Source: Streptococcus sp. WB01_FAA12
GTDB taxonomy: Bacteria > Bacillota > Bacilli > Lactobacillales > Streptococcaceae
DNA: 64,000 nucleotides
NCBI RefSeq assembly: GCF_012843315.1
Contig: NZ_JABAEX010000007.1
Span: 42,086 to 106,085, forward strand
Direction: 5' to 3'
How positions within the stretch are numbered: the first letter of the stretch is position 1; the number at the start of each line of letters is the position of its first letter. Of this stretch, positions 1-9,089 are shown one piece after another. Under the pieces are notes generated by a model, which was given only the letters and a program-made list of their open reading frames with translations, ran no database searches and was not told the DNA's origin. The position numbers and the translations under genes were made by a program.

Positions 1-59
1 TCACTGCTCAAATGGTTCCAAATGATCCAGTTTCAGACTTTTTGAGCTTATTAAAATAG
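1..59 (+). CDS. agaB: PTS mannose-family IIB component, C-terminal end only
   Basis: The window opens inside a gene. The frame reads TAQMVPNDPVSDFLSLLK and stops at a TAG at 57-59. It lies 26 bases before a IIC gene, followed by IID and IIA, which is the gene order of mannose-family PTS loci, so this is the tail of the IIB (phosphocysteine/phosphohistidine-carrying cytoplasmic) subunit. The identity rests mainly on position and on recall of the pneumococcal homologue's C-terminus; the catalytic part is outside the window. Confidence 0.7.
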   Translation, partial: TAQMVPNDPVSDFLSLLK

Positions 60-85
60 GAAAAAATTTTTAGGAGGTCATTGTT

Positions 86-991
86 ATGATACAATGGTGG
101 CAAATTTTACTTCTCACTTTGTACTCAGCTTATCAAATCTGTGATGAGTTGACAATCGTTTCATCTGCAGGTTCTCCTGTATTCGCTGGTTTTATTACTG
201 GTTTGATCATGGGAGATGTGACAACTGGTTTGTTTATCGGTGGTAGCTTGCAGTTGTTCGTTCTCGGGGTTGGTACCTTCGGTGGTGCTTCTCGTATCGA
301 CGCAACTTCTGGTGCGGTTCTTGCAACAGCATTCTCTATCTCTCAAGGTATTGATACAGATCTTGCAATCACAACAATCGCTGTACCAGTAGCAGCACTT
401 TTGACATACTTCGACGTTCTTGGACGTATGACTACTACTTTCTTTGCACACCGTATTGATGCTGCGATCGAACGCTTTGACTACAAAGGTATCGAACGCA
501 ACTACCTACTTGGTGCAGTGCCTTGGGCTCTTTCTCGTGCCCTTCCAGTATTCTTCGCTCTTGCTTTTGGTGGTGCTTTTGTACAATCAGTAGTAGACCT
601 TGTTAAAGAATATCAATGGATTGCAGATGGTTTGACACTTGCAGGACGTATGCTTCCAGGTCTTGGATTTGCAATCTTGCTTCGTTACCTTCCAGTTAAA
701 CGTAACCTTCACTACCTTGCAATGGGATTTGGTTTGACAGCTATGTTGACTGTTCTTTACTCATATGTAACAGGTCTTGGTGGAGCTGTTGCGGGTATCC
801 TTGGTACTCTTCCTGCTGATGTTGCTGAAAAGATTGGCTTTGCTAACAACTTCAAAGGTTTGTCTATGATTGGTGTTTCTATCGTAGGTATCTTCCTTGC
901 AGTTGTTCACTTTAAGAACAGCCAAAAAGTAGCTGTAGCAGCACCTTCTACACCATCAGAAAGTGGGGAAATCGAAGATGACGAATTCTAA
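86..991 (+). CDS. agaC: PTS mannose/galactosamine-family IIC component
   Basis: 301-residue polytopic membrane protein that forms the sugar channel of a mannose-type PTS permease. An AGGAGG site lies just before the ATG. The start MIQWWQILLLTLYSAYQICD and the glycine-rich stretch GLIMGDVTTGLFIGGSLQL are typical of the EIIC-Sor family. It sits between IIB and IID and overlaps IID by 14 bases, so the two are translationally coupled. In pneumococcus the equivalent operon (bgaC-PTS-agaS-galM) handles galactose or N-acetylgalactosamine released by the surface beta-galactosidase BgaC. The substrate here is inferred from that similarity and from the following agaS and lacD. Confidence 0.9.
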   Translation: MIQWWQILLLTLYSAYQICDELTIVSSAGSPVFAGFITGLIMGDVTTGLFIGGSLQLFVLGVGTFGGASRIDATSGAVLATAFSISQGIDTDLAITTIAVPVAALLTYFDVLGRMTTTFFAHRIDAAIERFDYKGIERNYLLGAVPWALSRALPVFFALAFGGAFVQSVVDLVKEYQWIADGLTLAGRMLPGLGFAILLRYLPVKRNLHYLAMGFGLTAMLTVLYSYVTGLGGAVAGILGTLPADVAEKIGFANNFKGLSMIGVSIVGIFLAVVHFKNSQKVAVAAPSTPSESGEIEDDEF

Positions 992-1799
992 TTACAAACT
1001 TACAAAAGAAGATTTTAATCAAATCAACAAACGTAGCTTGTTTACTTTCCAATTAGGTTGGAACTACGAACGTATGCAAGCTTCTGGTTACCTTTACATG
1101 ATCTTGCCTCAATTGCGTAAAATGTATGGGGATGGAACTCCTGAATTGAAAGAAATGATGAAAGTTCATACTCAATTCTTCAATACTTCACCATTCTTCC
1201 ACACTATTATCGCTGGTTTTGACCTTGCCATGGAAGAAAAAGATGGTGTGGGTTCAAAAGATGCCGTTAACGGTATCAAGACAGGTTTGATGGGACCATT
1301 CGCTCCTCTTGGAGATACAATCTTTGGTTCACTTGTACCTGCTATCATGGGATCTATCGCAGCAACTATGGCTATCGCTGGCCAACCATGGGGTATCTTC
1401 CTTTGGATCGCAGTTGCAGTTGCTTATGACATCTTCCGTTGGAAACAATTGGAATTTGCCTACAAAGAAGGGGTTAACCTTATCAACAACATGCAAAGTA
1501 CTTTGACAGCTTTGATTGACGCTGCATCTGTACTTGGTGTCTTCATGATGGGTGCTCTTGTAGCAACAATGATCAACTTTGACATTTCTTACAAATTGCC
1601 AATCGGTGAAAAGATGATTGACTTCCAAGACATCTTGAACTCAATCTTCCCACGCTTGCTTCCAGCAATCTTTACTGCCTTTATCTTCTGGTTGCTTGGT
1701 AAGAAAGGTATGAACTCTACTAAAGCGATCGGTATCATTATCGTTCTTGCAGTAGGTCTCTCTGCTCTGGGTAAATTTGTACTTGGAATGGGCGCATAA
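978..1799 (+). CDS. agaD: PTS mannose/galactosamine-family IID component
   Basis: 273 residues from the ATG at 978, which I prefer over an in-frame GTG at 963 because homologues begin near MTNSNYKLTKEDF and GGGGA lies a suitable distance upstream. EIID family: FQLGWNYERMQASGYLYMI and MGPFAPLGDTIFGSLVPAIM are its signature stretches, followed by C-terminal membrane helices ending in LSALGKFVLGMGA. It pairs with the IIC subunit in the membrane. Its start lies inside agaC and it ends three bases before the IIA gene, so the PTS genes form one transcript. Confidence 0.9.
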   Translation: MTNSNYKLTKEDFNQINKRSLFTFQLGWNYERMQASGYLYMILPQLRKMYGDGTPELKEMMKVHTQFFNTSPFFHTIIAGFDLAMEEKDGVGSKDAVNGIKTGLMGPFAPLGDTIFGSLVPAIMGSIAATMAIAGQPWGIFLWIAVAVAYDIFRWKQLEFAYKEGVNLINNMQSTLTALIDAASVLGVFMMGALVATMINFDISYKLPIGEKMIDFQDILNSIFPRLLPAIFTAFIFWLLGKKGMNSTKAIGIIIVLAVGLSALGKFVLGMGA

Positions 1800-1802
1800 T
1801 TT

Positions 1803-2207
1803 ATGAGTAAATCATTAATTTTGGTGAGTCATGGTCGTTTCTGTGAAGAACTTAAAGGTAGCACAGAAATGATCATGGGTCCACAGGACAACATTCATGC
1901 AGTGGCTCTTCTTCCAGAAGATGGTCCAGAAGAATTTACTGCAAAATTTGAAGCTGCTATCGAAGGATTGGATGATTTCCTAGTCTTTGCGGACCTTCTC
2001 GGCGGAACACCTTGTAACGTGGTAAGCCGTTTGATTATGGAAGGTCGCGACATTGAACTCTACGCAGGGATGAATCTTCCAATGGTGATTGAATTTATCA
2101 ATGCAAGCCTTACAGGTGCAGATGCGGATTATAAGAGCCGTGCTGCAGAAAGCATTGTAAAAGTCAACGATTTGTTAGCGGACTTCGATGATGACGAAGA
2201 TGAATAA
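1803..2207 (+). CDS. PTS mannose-family IIA component
   Basis: 134-residue cytoplasmic EIIA-man domain protein that accepts phosphate from HPr and passes it to IIB. The phosphorylated histidine is expected at His10 in LVSHGRFCEE, and DLLGGTPCNVVSR is the conserved loop near the active site. The acidic tail ADFDDDEDE is a family habit. It starts three bases after IID. Directly behind its stop codon lies a BOX repeat, which separates the PTS genes from agaS. Confidence 0.9.
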   Translation: MSKSLILVSHGRFCEELKGSTEMIMGPQDNIHAVALLPEDGPEEFTAKFEAAIEGLDDFLVFADLLGGTPCNVVSRLIMEGRDIELYAGMNLPMVIEFINASLTGADADYKSRAAESIVKVNDLLADFDDDEDE

Positions 2208-2358
2208 TACTCTTCGAAAATCTCTTCAAACTACGTCAGCGTCGCCTTGCCGTATATATGTTACTGACTTCGTCAGTATTATCCGGCAACCTCAAAGCAG
2301 TGCTTTGAGCAGCCTGCGGCTAGCTTCCTAGTTTGCTCTTTGATTTTCATTGAGTATA
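2208..2358. repeat. BOX repeat element
   Basis: About 150 bp beginning TACTCTTCGAAAATC and ending TTTTCATTGAGTAT, with inner palindromic parts such as CTGACTTCGTCAG and CAAAGCAGTGCTTTG. This is the BOX family of streptococcal intergenic repeats (boxA/B/C modules) recognised from memory. It begins immediately after the IIA stop codon and can fold into a long hairpin in the operon mRNA, so it may influence expression of the downstream agaS-lacD genes. Confidence 0.85.
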
Positions 2359-2405
2359 CGATGTGACAACGTGAAAATCGTTAGAACAGCTTGTATAGAA
2401 TATAC

Positions 2406-2434
2406 ATGGGAATGGGAGTCAATCCCATTCCCAT
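2406..2434 (+). terminator. Perfect 12-bp hairpin upstream of agaS
   Basis: ATGGGAATGGGA at 2406-2417 pairs perfectly with TCCCATTCCCAT at 2423-2434 across a 5-base loop and is followed by ATTTTC. It lacks a clean U-tract, so it may be a partial terminator or an mRNA-processing hairpin rather than a strong stop. It lies 43 bases before agaS. Confidence 0.55.
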
Positions 2435-2476
2435 ATTTTCAATAGGAATGAAACAATAATAGATTAGAGGAACTCT

Positions 2477-3643
2477 ATGCTAAATTACACAAAAGAAGAA
2501 TTACTTGAACTGGGTGCAGAAATCACGACTCGTGAAATCTACCAACAGCCTGATGTATGGAAAGAGGCTTTTGAAGCCTATCAAGCAAAACGAGAAGAAA
2601 TTGCAGCATTCCTACAAGGAATCGCTGATAAGCATGACTATATCAAGGTCATCTTGACGGGTGCTGGTACTTCTGCTTATGTGGGAGATACCTTGGTGCC
2701 TTACTTTAAGGAAGTCTATGACGAACGCAAATGGAATTTCAATGCCATTGCGACAACTGATATTGTTGCCAATCCAGAAACTTATTTGAAAAAAGATGTG
2801 GCGACTGTCCTTGTTTCCTTTGCTCGTAGTGGGAATTCACCTGAAAGTGTGGCGACGGTTGATTTGGCCAAAGCCTTGGTTGATGACCTCTATCAAGTGA
2901 CCATTACATGTGCTGCAGAAGGTAAATTGGCTCTTCAAGCTCATGGCGATGAGCGCAATCTCTTACTCTTGCAACCAGCTGCTTCCAATGACGCTGGATT
3001 TGCCATGACTTCTAGCTTTACGTCCATGATGCTAACAGCTCTCTTGGTTTTTGATCCTACAGAATTTGCTGTGAAAGCTGAACGTTTTGAAGTTGTGACG
3101 AGCCTTGCCCGCAATGTTCTAGAAAATGCAGCAGATGTTAAAGAGCTGGTTGACCTCGACTTTAACCGTGTTATCTACCTAGGCGCTGGTCCTTTCTTTG
3201 GACTTGCTCATGAAGCTCAGCTCAAGATTTTGGAATTAACAGCTGGTCAAGTTGCGACCATGTATGAAAGCCCAGTCGGCTTCCGTCACGGTCCAAAATC
3301 TCTTATCAATGAAGATACCGTTGTTTTGGTCTTTGGTACAACGACAGACTACACTCGCAAGTACGACTTGGACTTGGTTCGCGAGGTGGCTGGTGATCAC
3401 ATTGCTCGTCGTGTCGTGCTTTTGAGTGATCAAGCCTTTGGTCTTGAAAATGTCAAAGAAGTGGCTCTTGGCTGTGGTGGAGTCTTGAATGATATCTACC
3501 GTGTCTTCCCTTACATCGTTTATGCCCAACTCTTTGCCCTTTTGACTTCACTCAAGGTAGAAAATAAACCAGATACACCGTCTCCTACAGGTACAGTAAA
3601 CCGTGTGGTACAAGGTGTTATCATTCATGACTATCAAAAATAA
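2477..3643 (+). CDS. agaS: SIS-domain sugar isomerase/deaminase AgaS
   Basis: 388-residue cytoplasmic enzyme with two SIS domains. The first contains [16 protein letters not shown] and [18 protein letters not shown] (phosphosugar-binding serines); the second contains [19 protein letters not shown] and [13 protein letters not shown]. AgaS proteins act as ketose/aldose isomerases or galactosamine-6-phosphate deaminases, feeding tagatose-6-phosphate to the tagatose route. An AGAGGA site precedes the ATG. It follows the PTS genes and is followed ten bases later by lacD, consistent with import, isomerisation and aldol cleavage in one locus. Confidence 0.9.
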   Translation: MLNYTKEELLELGAEITTREIYQQPDVWKEAFEAYQAKREEIAAFLQGIADKHDYIKVILTGAGTSAYVGDTLVPYFKEVYDERKWNFNAIATTDIVANPETYLKKDVATVLVSFARSGNSPESVATVDLAKALVDDLYQVTITCAAEGKLALQAHGDERNLLLLQPAASNDAGFAMTSSFTSMMLTALLVFDPTEFAVKAERFEVVTSLARNVLENAADVKELVDLDFNRVIYLGAGPFFGLAHEAQLKILELTAGQVATMYESPVGFRHGPKSLINEDTVVLVFGTTTDYTRKYDLDLVREVAGDHIARRVVLLSDQAFGLENVKEVALGCGGVLNDIYRVFPYIVYAQLFALLTSLKVENKPDTPSPTGTVNRVVQGVIIHDYQK

Positions 3644-3653
3644 GGAAGTATCT

Positions 3654-4649
3654 ATGAGTAAATTACAATTAAGTCCTAATAAAGTAGCTTGCTTGCAAAA
3701 ACTCTCTGACGAGAACGGCATTATCTCAGCTCTTGCTTTTGACCAACGTGGCGCTTTGAAACGCCTCATGGCTCAATACCAAACGGAAGAGCCAACAGTG
3801 GCTCAAATGGAAGAACTCAAAGTCTTGGTTGCAGATGAATTGACAAAATACGCATCATCTATGCTCCTTGACCCTGAATATGGTCTTCCAGCTACAAAAG
3901 CGCTTGATGCCAATGCTGGTCTTCTCCTTGCTTATGAGAAAACTGGCTACGACACAACTAGCACCAAACGCTTGCCTGACTGCTTGGATGTTTGGTCTGC
4001 CAAACGCATCAAGGAACAAGGTGCAGATGCTGTCAAGTTCTTGCTTTACTATGACGTAGATAGCTCTGACGAACTCAACCAACAAAAACAAGCTTACATC
4101 GAACGCATCGGTTCTGAGTGTGTGGCAGAAGACATTCCGTTTTTCCTTGAAATCCTCGCTTACGATGAAAAAATCGCTGATGCAGGTTCAGCAGAATACG
4201 CAAAAGTGAAGCCACACAAGGTTATCGGTGCTATGAAGGTCTTCTCAGACCCACGCTTTAACATCGATGTCTTGAAAGTAGAAGTTCCAGTCAATGTGAA
4301 ATATGTTGAAGGATTTGGCGATGGTGAAATCGTGCATACACGCGAAGAAGCAGCAGCCTTCTTCAAAGCACAAGATGAAGCAACTAACTTGCCATATATC
4401 TACTTGAGTGCAGGTGTGTCAGCCAAACTCTTCCAAGAAACACTTGTCTTTGCCCACGAATCAGGCGCAAACTTCAACGGTGTTCTTTGCGGACGTGCAA
4501 CTTGGGCTGGATCAGTTGAAGCTTACATCAAAGACGGTGAGGCAGCAGCTCGTGAATGGTTGCGTACAACTGGATTTGAGAACATTGACGAACTCAACAA
4601 GGTTCTTCAAACAACAGCAACTTCATGGAAAGAACGTGTAGAAGCATAA
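3654..4649 (+). CDS. lacD: Tagatose-1,6-bisphosphate aldolase
   Basis: 331 residues from the ATG at 3654, which has AAGGAAG upstream; an earlier in-frame start would overlap agaS. Class I LacD-family aldolase, which cleaves tagatose-1,6-bisphosphate to dihydroxyacetone phosphate and glyceraldehyde-3-phosphate. Recognisable stretches are [14 protein letters not shown] near the N-terminus, [10 protein letters not shown] (Schiff-base lysine region), [11 protein letters not shown] and [14 protein letters not shown]. No lacC-type tagatose-6-phosphate kinase is visible here, so that step must be encoded elsewhere. As I recall, the pneumococcal locus has agaS next to galM without lacD between them. 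Confidence 0.92.
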   Translation: MSKLQLSPNKVACLQKLSDENGIISALAFDQRGALKRLMAQYQTEEPTVAQMEELKVLVADELTKYASSMLLDPEYGLPATKALDANAGLLLAYEKTGYDTTSTKRLPDCLDVWSAKRIKEQGADAVKFLLYYDVDSSDELNQQKQAYIERIGSECVAEDIPFFLEILAYDEKIADAGSAEYAKVKPHKVIGAMKVFSDPRFNIDVLKVEVPVNVKYVEGFGDGEIVHTREEAAAFFKAQDEATNLPYIYLSAGVSAKLFQETLVFAHESGANFNGVLCGRATWAGSVEAYIKDGEAAAREWLRTTGFENIDELNKVLQTTATSWKERVEA

Positions 4650-4795
4650 AACAAGAATAGAATAATCCCTTTTTGTTAAGAAGATACTTAAGGTTTTCTG
4701 ACAAAGGATTCTGAAAATAGGAACTACAACCATAGATGGTGCATACACTCTCTATGGTTTGTTTACTTAAGAGAAATGGATCAAAGGAGAGAAGA

Positions 4796-5833
4796 ATGAA
4801 AGCATACACAGAGCGTGTATTTGGAAATCATGAGAGCAAGGATGTCTTGGCCTATCGCTTTGAGACTGATGGTGGTTACCAGCTTGAAGTTATGACTTAT
4901 GGTGCGACCATTTTGCGCTATGTCACACCTGATAAGGCTGGAAATTTTGCCAATGTGATTTTGAGCTTTGATGATTTTGATAGCTATGTAGGGAATAGTC
5001 CCAAGCATGGAGCAAGTATAGGTCCTGTAGCGGGCCGTATTGCAGGTGCGACATTTGAGCTCAATGGCAAGACCTATGACCTTGAAGTCAACAATGCTAG
5101 CAACTGTAACCACAGTGGTTCAACAGGTTGGGATTCGAGCTTGTTTGAATTGGTCGAGGTGAGCGACCATGGCTTGACCCTCTACACAGAGCGTACAGAC
5201 GGGACAGGAGGGTTCCCTGGTAACCTCAAGATCTGGATCAGCTATCACTTGGAAGAAACTGGTGCCTACGAAGTCAGCTATAAGGTGACGACAGATCAGG
5301 ATACGCTTGTCAATCCAACCAACCACAGCTATTTTAACTTGTCTGGTGATTTCACGCAGACGGTTGACCGTCATGTATTCCAACTAAACACAGAGGGCAT
5401 TTACCCAATCGCTCCCGACGGTGTCCCAGCTAAGACTCCAGACGCTACTCGTGATGTGGTTAAACATATCTACAATGGTGCTTTGTTGAAGGACATCTTT
5501 GCAGAGGAAGATGAGCAAATCCAGTTGGTATCTGGTTTGGATCACCCATTTGCTCTTCCCGCCGGTCATGACAATGCTGGTTTCCTTTATGACCAAAACT
5601 CAGGTCGCTTCCTACTTTTCAAGACAGAGGCCCCTTGCTTTGTGGTCTACACAGCAAACTTTGTGGATGAGAGTGTGCTCATCGGAGGCCAACCAATGGT
5701 ACAGCACAATGGGATTGCCCTTGAAGCGCAAGCTTTACCAGATGCCATTCACAGTGACCTCAAAGACCAGGTCATTCTCAAAGCAGGGGAAACTTTCACT
5801 AGCAAAACTCGCTACGAGCTTGTTGTAAAATAA
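4796..5833 (+). CDS. galM: Aldose 1-epimerase (mutarotase)
   Basis: 345 residues from the ATG at 4796, preceded by AAAGGAGAG. GalM interconverts alpha and beta anomers of galactose and other aldoses. Family motifs are visible: NHSGSTGWD, NPTNHSYFNLSG (catalytic histidine region), GLDHPFALP (aspartate) and GIALEAQALPDAIH (catalytic glutamate). It follows lacD by 146 bases and ends with a clear terminator, closing the sugar locus. The gap before it has no obvious strong promoter. Confidence 0.93.
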   Translation: MKAYTERVFGNHESKDVLAYRFETDGGYQLEVMTYGATILRYVTPDKAGNFANVILSFDDFDSYVGNSPKHGASIGPVAGRIAGATFELNGKTYDLEVNNASNCNHSGSTGWDSSLFELVEVSDHGLTLYTERTDGTGGFPGNLKIWISYHLEETGAYEVSYKVTTDQDTLVNPTNHSYFNLSGDFTQTVDRHVFQLNTEGIYPIAPDGVPAKTPDATRDVVKHIYNGALLKDIFAEEDEQIQLVSGLDHPFALPAGHDNAGFLYDQNSGRFLLFKTEAPCFVVYTANFVDESVLIGGQPMVQHNGIALEAQALPDAIHSDLKDQVILKAGETFTSKTRYELVVK

Positions 5834-5837
5834 AAAG

Positions 5838-5860
5838 AAGAGCTGGTTTCCAGCTCTTTT
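5838..5860 (+). terminator. Terminator after galM
   Basis: AAGAGCTGG (5838-5846) pairs with CCAGCTCTT (5850-5858) around a TTT loop and runs into a T stretch, five bases after the galM stop. Confidence 0.85.
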
Positions 5861-5872
5861 GAGTTGTCTTCG

Positions 5873-5900
5873 TTGACATTTTATCTCAATAGTGTATAAT
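5873..5900 (+). promoter_or_regulatory. Sigma-A promoter for the VOC gene
   Basis: TTGACA at 5873-5878 and TATAAT at 5895-5900 with a 16-bp spacer, 41 bases before the next gene's ATG. Both hexamers match consensus exactly. Confidence 0.85.
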
Positions 5901-5940
5901 TGATGTAATTTATAAAGTTACAACAAAAAGGAGACACCCT

Positions 5941-6795
5941 ATGACTTATGCATACCAAAGCCACATTTACCTAGCAGAGGCGGTTTTAAATGTCAAGGAT
6001 TTGACGAGTCAAACGGCTTTTTATCACCAGATTATTGGCTTGGAGATTTTATCTCAAACAGAGATAGAAGCGATTTTGGGACTTGGTAAAAAAGCCTTGG
6101 TCCACTTGATTGCGACAGAAAAAGCTGGGGAAGTAAGGGAGCATTATGGGCTCTACCATCTGGCGATTTTGTTGCCAACACGAAAAGCCTTGGCAGATGT
6201 CTTGAAGCACCTAAGTGACTTGCGGATTCCTCTGGTTGGGGGTGCAGATCATGGATACAGCGAGGCTATTTATCTAGAGGATTTGGAAGGAAATGGCATT
6301 GAACTTTACCGTGATAAGCCAGTTTCTTCATGGGATATTCGAGAAGATGGTCGTATTATTGGTGTGACCGAGGCTCTTGCGGCACAGGACATCTATGAGT
6401 TGGGGGAAAAGGCAGAGCCCTTTTTCCTAGCCGAAGGGACGAGAATGGGACATATCCATCTATCGGTTAAGGATAGCCACGCGGCAAGTCAGTTTTATCA
6501 AAAGGTGTTGGGGCTGGAAGATAAATTTAGTATTCCTAGTGCTAGTTGGATAGCGGCAGGTCAGTACCATCACCACCTGGCTGTCAACGAATGGGCTGGA
6601 AAAGGTCTGGCTCCGCGTGAGCAAGGCTTGCCAGGCTTGGCCTACTACGCCCTTGAGGTCGAAAGCAAGGAAGAACTCTTGAACATCGTTAAGCAAGCAC
6701 AAGAGCTAGAAGCTCCGATCAAGTGGTTACATTCGAGTGAAGTGGATCTTGTAGACCCAGACGGGATTGTGACACGCATTCGCTTGGCACGATGA
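5941..6795 (+). CDS. VOC-family protein, catechol-2,3-dioxygenase-like (CatE type)
   Basis: 284 residues made of two vicinal-oxygen-chelate (glyoxalase-fold) domains, roughly residues 8-125 and 165-280. Candidate metal ligands are in HIYLAEAVL and HYGLYHLAILL with the glutamate in LEGNGIELYRD; the second domain has MGHIHLSVKD, and IKWLHSSEVDLVDPDG-like ends. Such proteins bind a divalent metal and act on diverse substrates, so the reaction cannot be named. An AAAGGAGA site precedes the ATG and the gene has its own consensus promoter and a downstream hairpin, so it looks monocistronic. Confidence 0.8.
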   Translation: MTYAYQSHIYLAEAVLNVKDLTSQTAFYHQIIGLEILSQTEIEAILGLGKKALVHLIATEKAGEVREHYGLYHLAILLPTRKALADVLKHLSDLRIPLVGGADHGYSEAIYLEDLEGNGIELYRDKPVSSWDIREDGRIIGVTEALAAQDIYELGEKAEPFFLAEGTRMGHIHLSVKDSHAASQFYQKVLGLEDKFSIPSASWIAAGQYHHHLAVNEWAGKGLAPREQGLPGLAYYALEVESKEELLNIVKQAQELEAPIKWLHSSEVDLVDPDGIVTRIRLAR

Positions 6796-6830
6796 GACGA
6801 GGAAAATACGTCATTTATTTTAGAGACATA

Positions 6831-6888
6831 GAAAAAGGCGGACAAGCTCGTATTCTGTTTTTAGAATAGAGACTTGTTCGCTTTTTAT
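6831..6888 (+). terminator. Long imperfect terminator hairpin
   Basis: AAAAAGGCGGACAAGCTC pairs imperfectly with GAGACTTGTTCGCTTTTT, with an AT-rich loop, ending in a T run 90 bases after the VOC gene. Confidence 0.6.
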
Positions 6889-6933
6889 GGAATGATAAAG
6901 AGTGAAACCATTATAGCCAAACTGTAAAGGTAA

Positions 6934-7074
6934 TCACCTGTTTTTTGTAGCTGACAAAGATTTTTCCTCTTTGAAGTTTGTAGTAGCTTTTTCTATATCT
7001 TGGACAAAGGTCTGCAAGATAGTGGGTAAGTAGGCTTCGCAAGTGCCGTAGATAGAGTTCATAGGTTGGTCCAT
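6934..7074 (-). other. Short minus-strand open frame in a gene-poor stretch, probably a remnant
   Basis: The 450-base stretch from 6796 to 7244 holds no clear gene apart from the terminator at its start and the cstR promoter at its end. On the minus strand a 46-codon frame starts at 7074 (MDQPMNSIYGTCEAYLP) and ends at a TGA at 6934-6936. I recognise no family. It lacks a convincing ribosome binding site and may be the eroded end of a lost gene. Confidence 0.3.
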
Positions 7075-7188
7075 TCTAAGAATGGCTCGTATTGCTACGA
7101 GCATAGATTCTAATAGTATTTGTCATTCTATTATATCATGAAAGCGATAGCAGGGTAAGATTCTATAGATAAAGAGGGAACGAGAACT

Positions 7189-7217
7189 TTGACAAAGAAG
7201 TCCATTAGAGATATAAT
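7189..7217 (+). promoter_or_regulatory. Sigma-A promoter for cstR
   Basis: TTGACA at 7189-7194 and TATAAT at 7212-7217 with a 17-bp spacer, 28 bases before the chosen ATG. No CCC/GGG-type CsoR-family palindrome is seen at this promoter. Confidence 0.85.
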
Positions 7218-7244
7218 GAAGAAAAAGTGACCAAGGATAAATCA

Positions 7245-7502
7245 ATGACAAACTCAAAGTATATTACACGGCTTAAACGCTCAGAAGGCCAGTTACGTGG
7301 TATCCAAAAAATGATAGAAGAAGAGCGTGATTGTGCAGATATCATTACTCAGTTGACAGCGGTTCGTTCGAGTGTGGAGCGTGTGATTGAGATGATCATT
7401 ACCGAGAATCTCACAGCCTGCATCAACCAACCCCTAGACGACCCTGAGGCTCAAAAAGAACGCTTAGAAAAGGCTGTTCAGTACCTAATCAAACGAAAAT
7501 AG
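7245..7502 (+). CDS. cstR: CsoR-family persulfide sensor, CstR type
   Basis: 85-residue all-helical DNA-binding repressor of the CsoR/RcnR (DUF156) family. I chose the ATG at 7245 over an in-frame GTG at 7227 because AAGGAT is correctly spaced before it. Cys30 (RDCADI) and Cys59 (TACINQ) are conserved, but the position four residues before Cys59, histidine in copper-sensing CsoR, is Asn55. Two cysteines with Asn replacing His is the pattern reported for CstR, which senses persulfides by forming a polysulfide bridge. The rhodanese / CoA-persulfide reductase operon 2-4 kb away carries a CsoR-type palindrome at its promoter and is the likely target. The function is inferred from residues plus context. 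Confidence 0.8.
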   Translation: MTNSKYITRLKRSEGQLRGIQKMIEEERDCADIITQLTAVRSSVERVIEMIITENLTACINQPLDDPEAQKERLEKAVQYLIKRK

Positions 7503-7554
7503 TAGTTCTCTATGTGATAGAACAAGATAAGAAAGTAGATCACAGGTGGGAAAG

Positions 7555-8868
7555 ATGACAAAAGAAGAACGAGCAGAAAAATGGTTTCAGAGTGTTCCTG
7601 AGGCAGAAGCTATTCCTATACAAACTAAAATGGAGATCTGTAGTCAGGCAGCGAAACGAATGGCACTTATCTGGCTTGGCCTACTTGGTGTGGAATGCTT
7701 GTTCCTATTCTGGATTACTGGGGGCGAACTGTTCAATCAAGTAGCGGACTTTCTAAATCAGCTATCAGAAGGGAGTCCCACAAAAAATCGATATAGGGGT
7801 CTCGCACTCGTAGGTACTCTTATTTGTCTGCCTGTCTTGATTTTTCCTAGCGTTGTTGCCCATTTCTTTAGACAAATTTGGATTCAAAAAGAGTCTGAAA
7901 AGGTAGTCAAAGTGATGGCCTCTGTTACAAGTGATCAGCCTGTTCTAGCAGGAGACGAGAGAGCAGATTTTTCGAGCATTTCAGGAAGAATCTTTGCGGA
8001 TTGGGTGCTAGATGATGGTGAGAAGGAACAAAATGGCTTTGGATTTGAGGAAGTATGGCAGCAACTGGCAGCCGTCCAAGATGGTGGTAGGGATTTTCTC
8101 ACTTTAATACCTCAGCAACCAGTTAAACTAAAGGGGAGTCAGCTTGTATTGGATTTTGTACAGGTTTGTCAGGATGAAGATTCGGACGGTTTTCATTTTG
8201 AGATCAGTGTTGCCGATGCTGAACGGATCAATGAGAATGTAATCTACGAAAAAAATGGGCTGAGCAAGAAAGAAACTCAAGACATGCTTCGGGCATATTT
8301 GGAGAATAGAGTCACATCAGAGCTAGAAGACTGGGAAATTGTACTAGATATGCGGACAGATGAGCAGAAAAATATCGCAATCTATCAGGAAATAACCCAA
8401 TTGCTAACAGATGATAGTGAGGCACGATCTCGTTTGACCTCCTGTTTTGAATCACCGAAAGCCTATTTCAAGCAGTATGCAGAGAGATATGATGAGCGGG
8501 GCATAGGAGAAGAAGTCAATGAAGCTATGATAAAATGGCTTGCTATTGCTGATGAACTACTTGCTGTGGATGCAGTCATTGAGTTAGACTGGAAGACAGA
8601 TAAGGACGAATTTCTGTACCAATTAACGCCTTTGGCAGCTAAACAAACTCTTGATTTGGAGGAGAATTGGTTCGACGAGGGTGATGACATCCCTACTTGG
8701 TGTAAAATTTTGGACGAAAGATGGGCTGGACACGATCTCTGTCTTGCTTGTATGGATATTAATAGTGATAGTTATGTGCTATTTATCTGCAAGAGGGATA
8801 TTCTGGAAAAATTAGTCACCTTGAGTCACACAATCAATCAGCGTTTTGACTATGCAAAAAATATGTAA
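7555..8868 (+). CDS. Membrane-anchored protein with a DUF6630-like C-terminus
   Basis: 437 residues from the ATG at 7555 (a GTG lies nine bases upstream; GGTGGGAAAG serves as ribosome site). Two membrane helices near residues 40-60 (LIWLGLLGVECLFLFWI) and 85-108 (GTLICLPVLIFPSVVAHFF) are followed by a large soluble part rich in Asp and Glu. The end (DLCLACMDINSDSYVLFIC) resembles the DUF6630 domain, which I recognise with moderate certainty; it has no known function. It lies 52 bases after cstR and may be co-transcribed, but nothing ties it to sulfur stress. A gene fragment follows it. Confidence 0.6.
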   Translation: MTKEERAEKWFQSVPEAEAIPIQTKMEICSQAAKRMALIWLGLLGVECLFLFWITGGELFNQVADFLNQLSEGSPTKNRYRGLALVGTLICLPVLIFPSVVAHFFRQIWIQKESEKVVKVMASVTSDQPVLAGDERADFSSISGRIFADWVLDDGEKEQNGFGFEEVWQQLAAVQDGGRDFLTLIPQQPVKLKGSQLVLDFVQVCQDEDSDGFHFEISVADAERINENVIYEKNGLSKKETQDMLRAYLENRVTSELEDWEIVLDMRTDEQKNIAIYQEITQLLTDDSEARSRLTSCFESPKAYFKQYAERYDERGIGEEVNEAMIKWLAIADELLAVDAVIELDWKTDKDEFLYQLTPLAAKQTLDLEENWFDEGDDIPTWCKILDERWAGHDLCLACMDINSDSYVLFICKRDILEKLVTLSHTINQRFDYAKNM

Positions 8869-8875
8869 TTGCTAG

Positions 8876-9022
8876 AACGTTCACAAGGAGGATGCACGCC
8901 TCATTTCCCTAGCTGAAGCATTTAAACTAGACGCATCTATCGGACAAGTCGCGGATATACCTTGTGGCTATGCGGTGGAAAGAAAAGATATGCTTGCTGG
9001 CTGGAAATCATGCCCATCCTAA
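8876..9022 (+). pseudogene. Start-less gene fragment
   Basis: After a TAG at 8873-8875 a 48-codon frame runs to a TAA at 9020-9022 and reads like real protein (ARLISLAEAFKLDASIGQV, then CGYAVERKDMLAGWKS) but has no usable start codon. It looks like the surviving C-terminus of a lost gene, perhaps of an immunity-type protein, though I cannot place the family. The stretch from 8869 to the YbaK gene at 9155 otherwise holds only that gene's promoter. Confidence 0.45.
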
Positions 9023-9089
9023 CAGTTGGAGTTCCGTCTAAGATAACTTGTATGAAAATGAAAGAAATCTAGAGATGCTTGGATACAAA

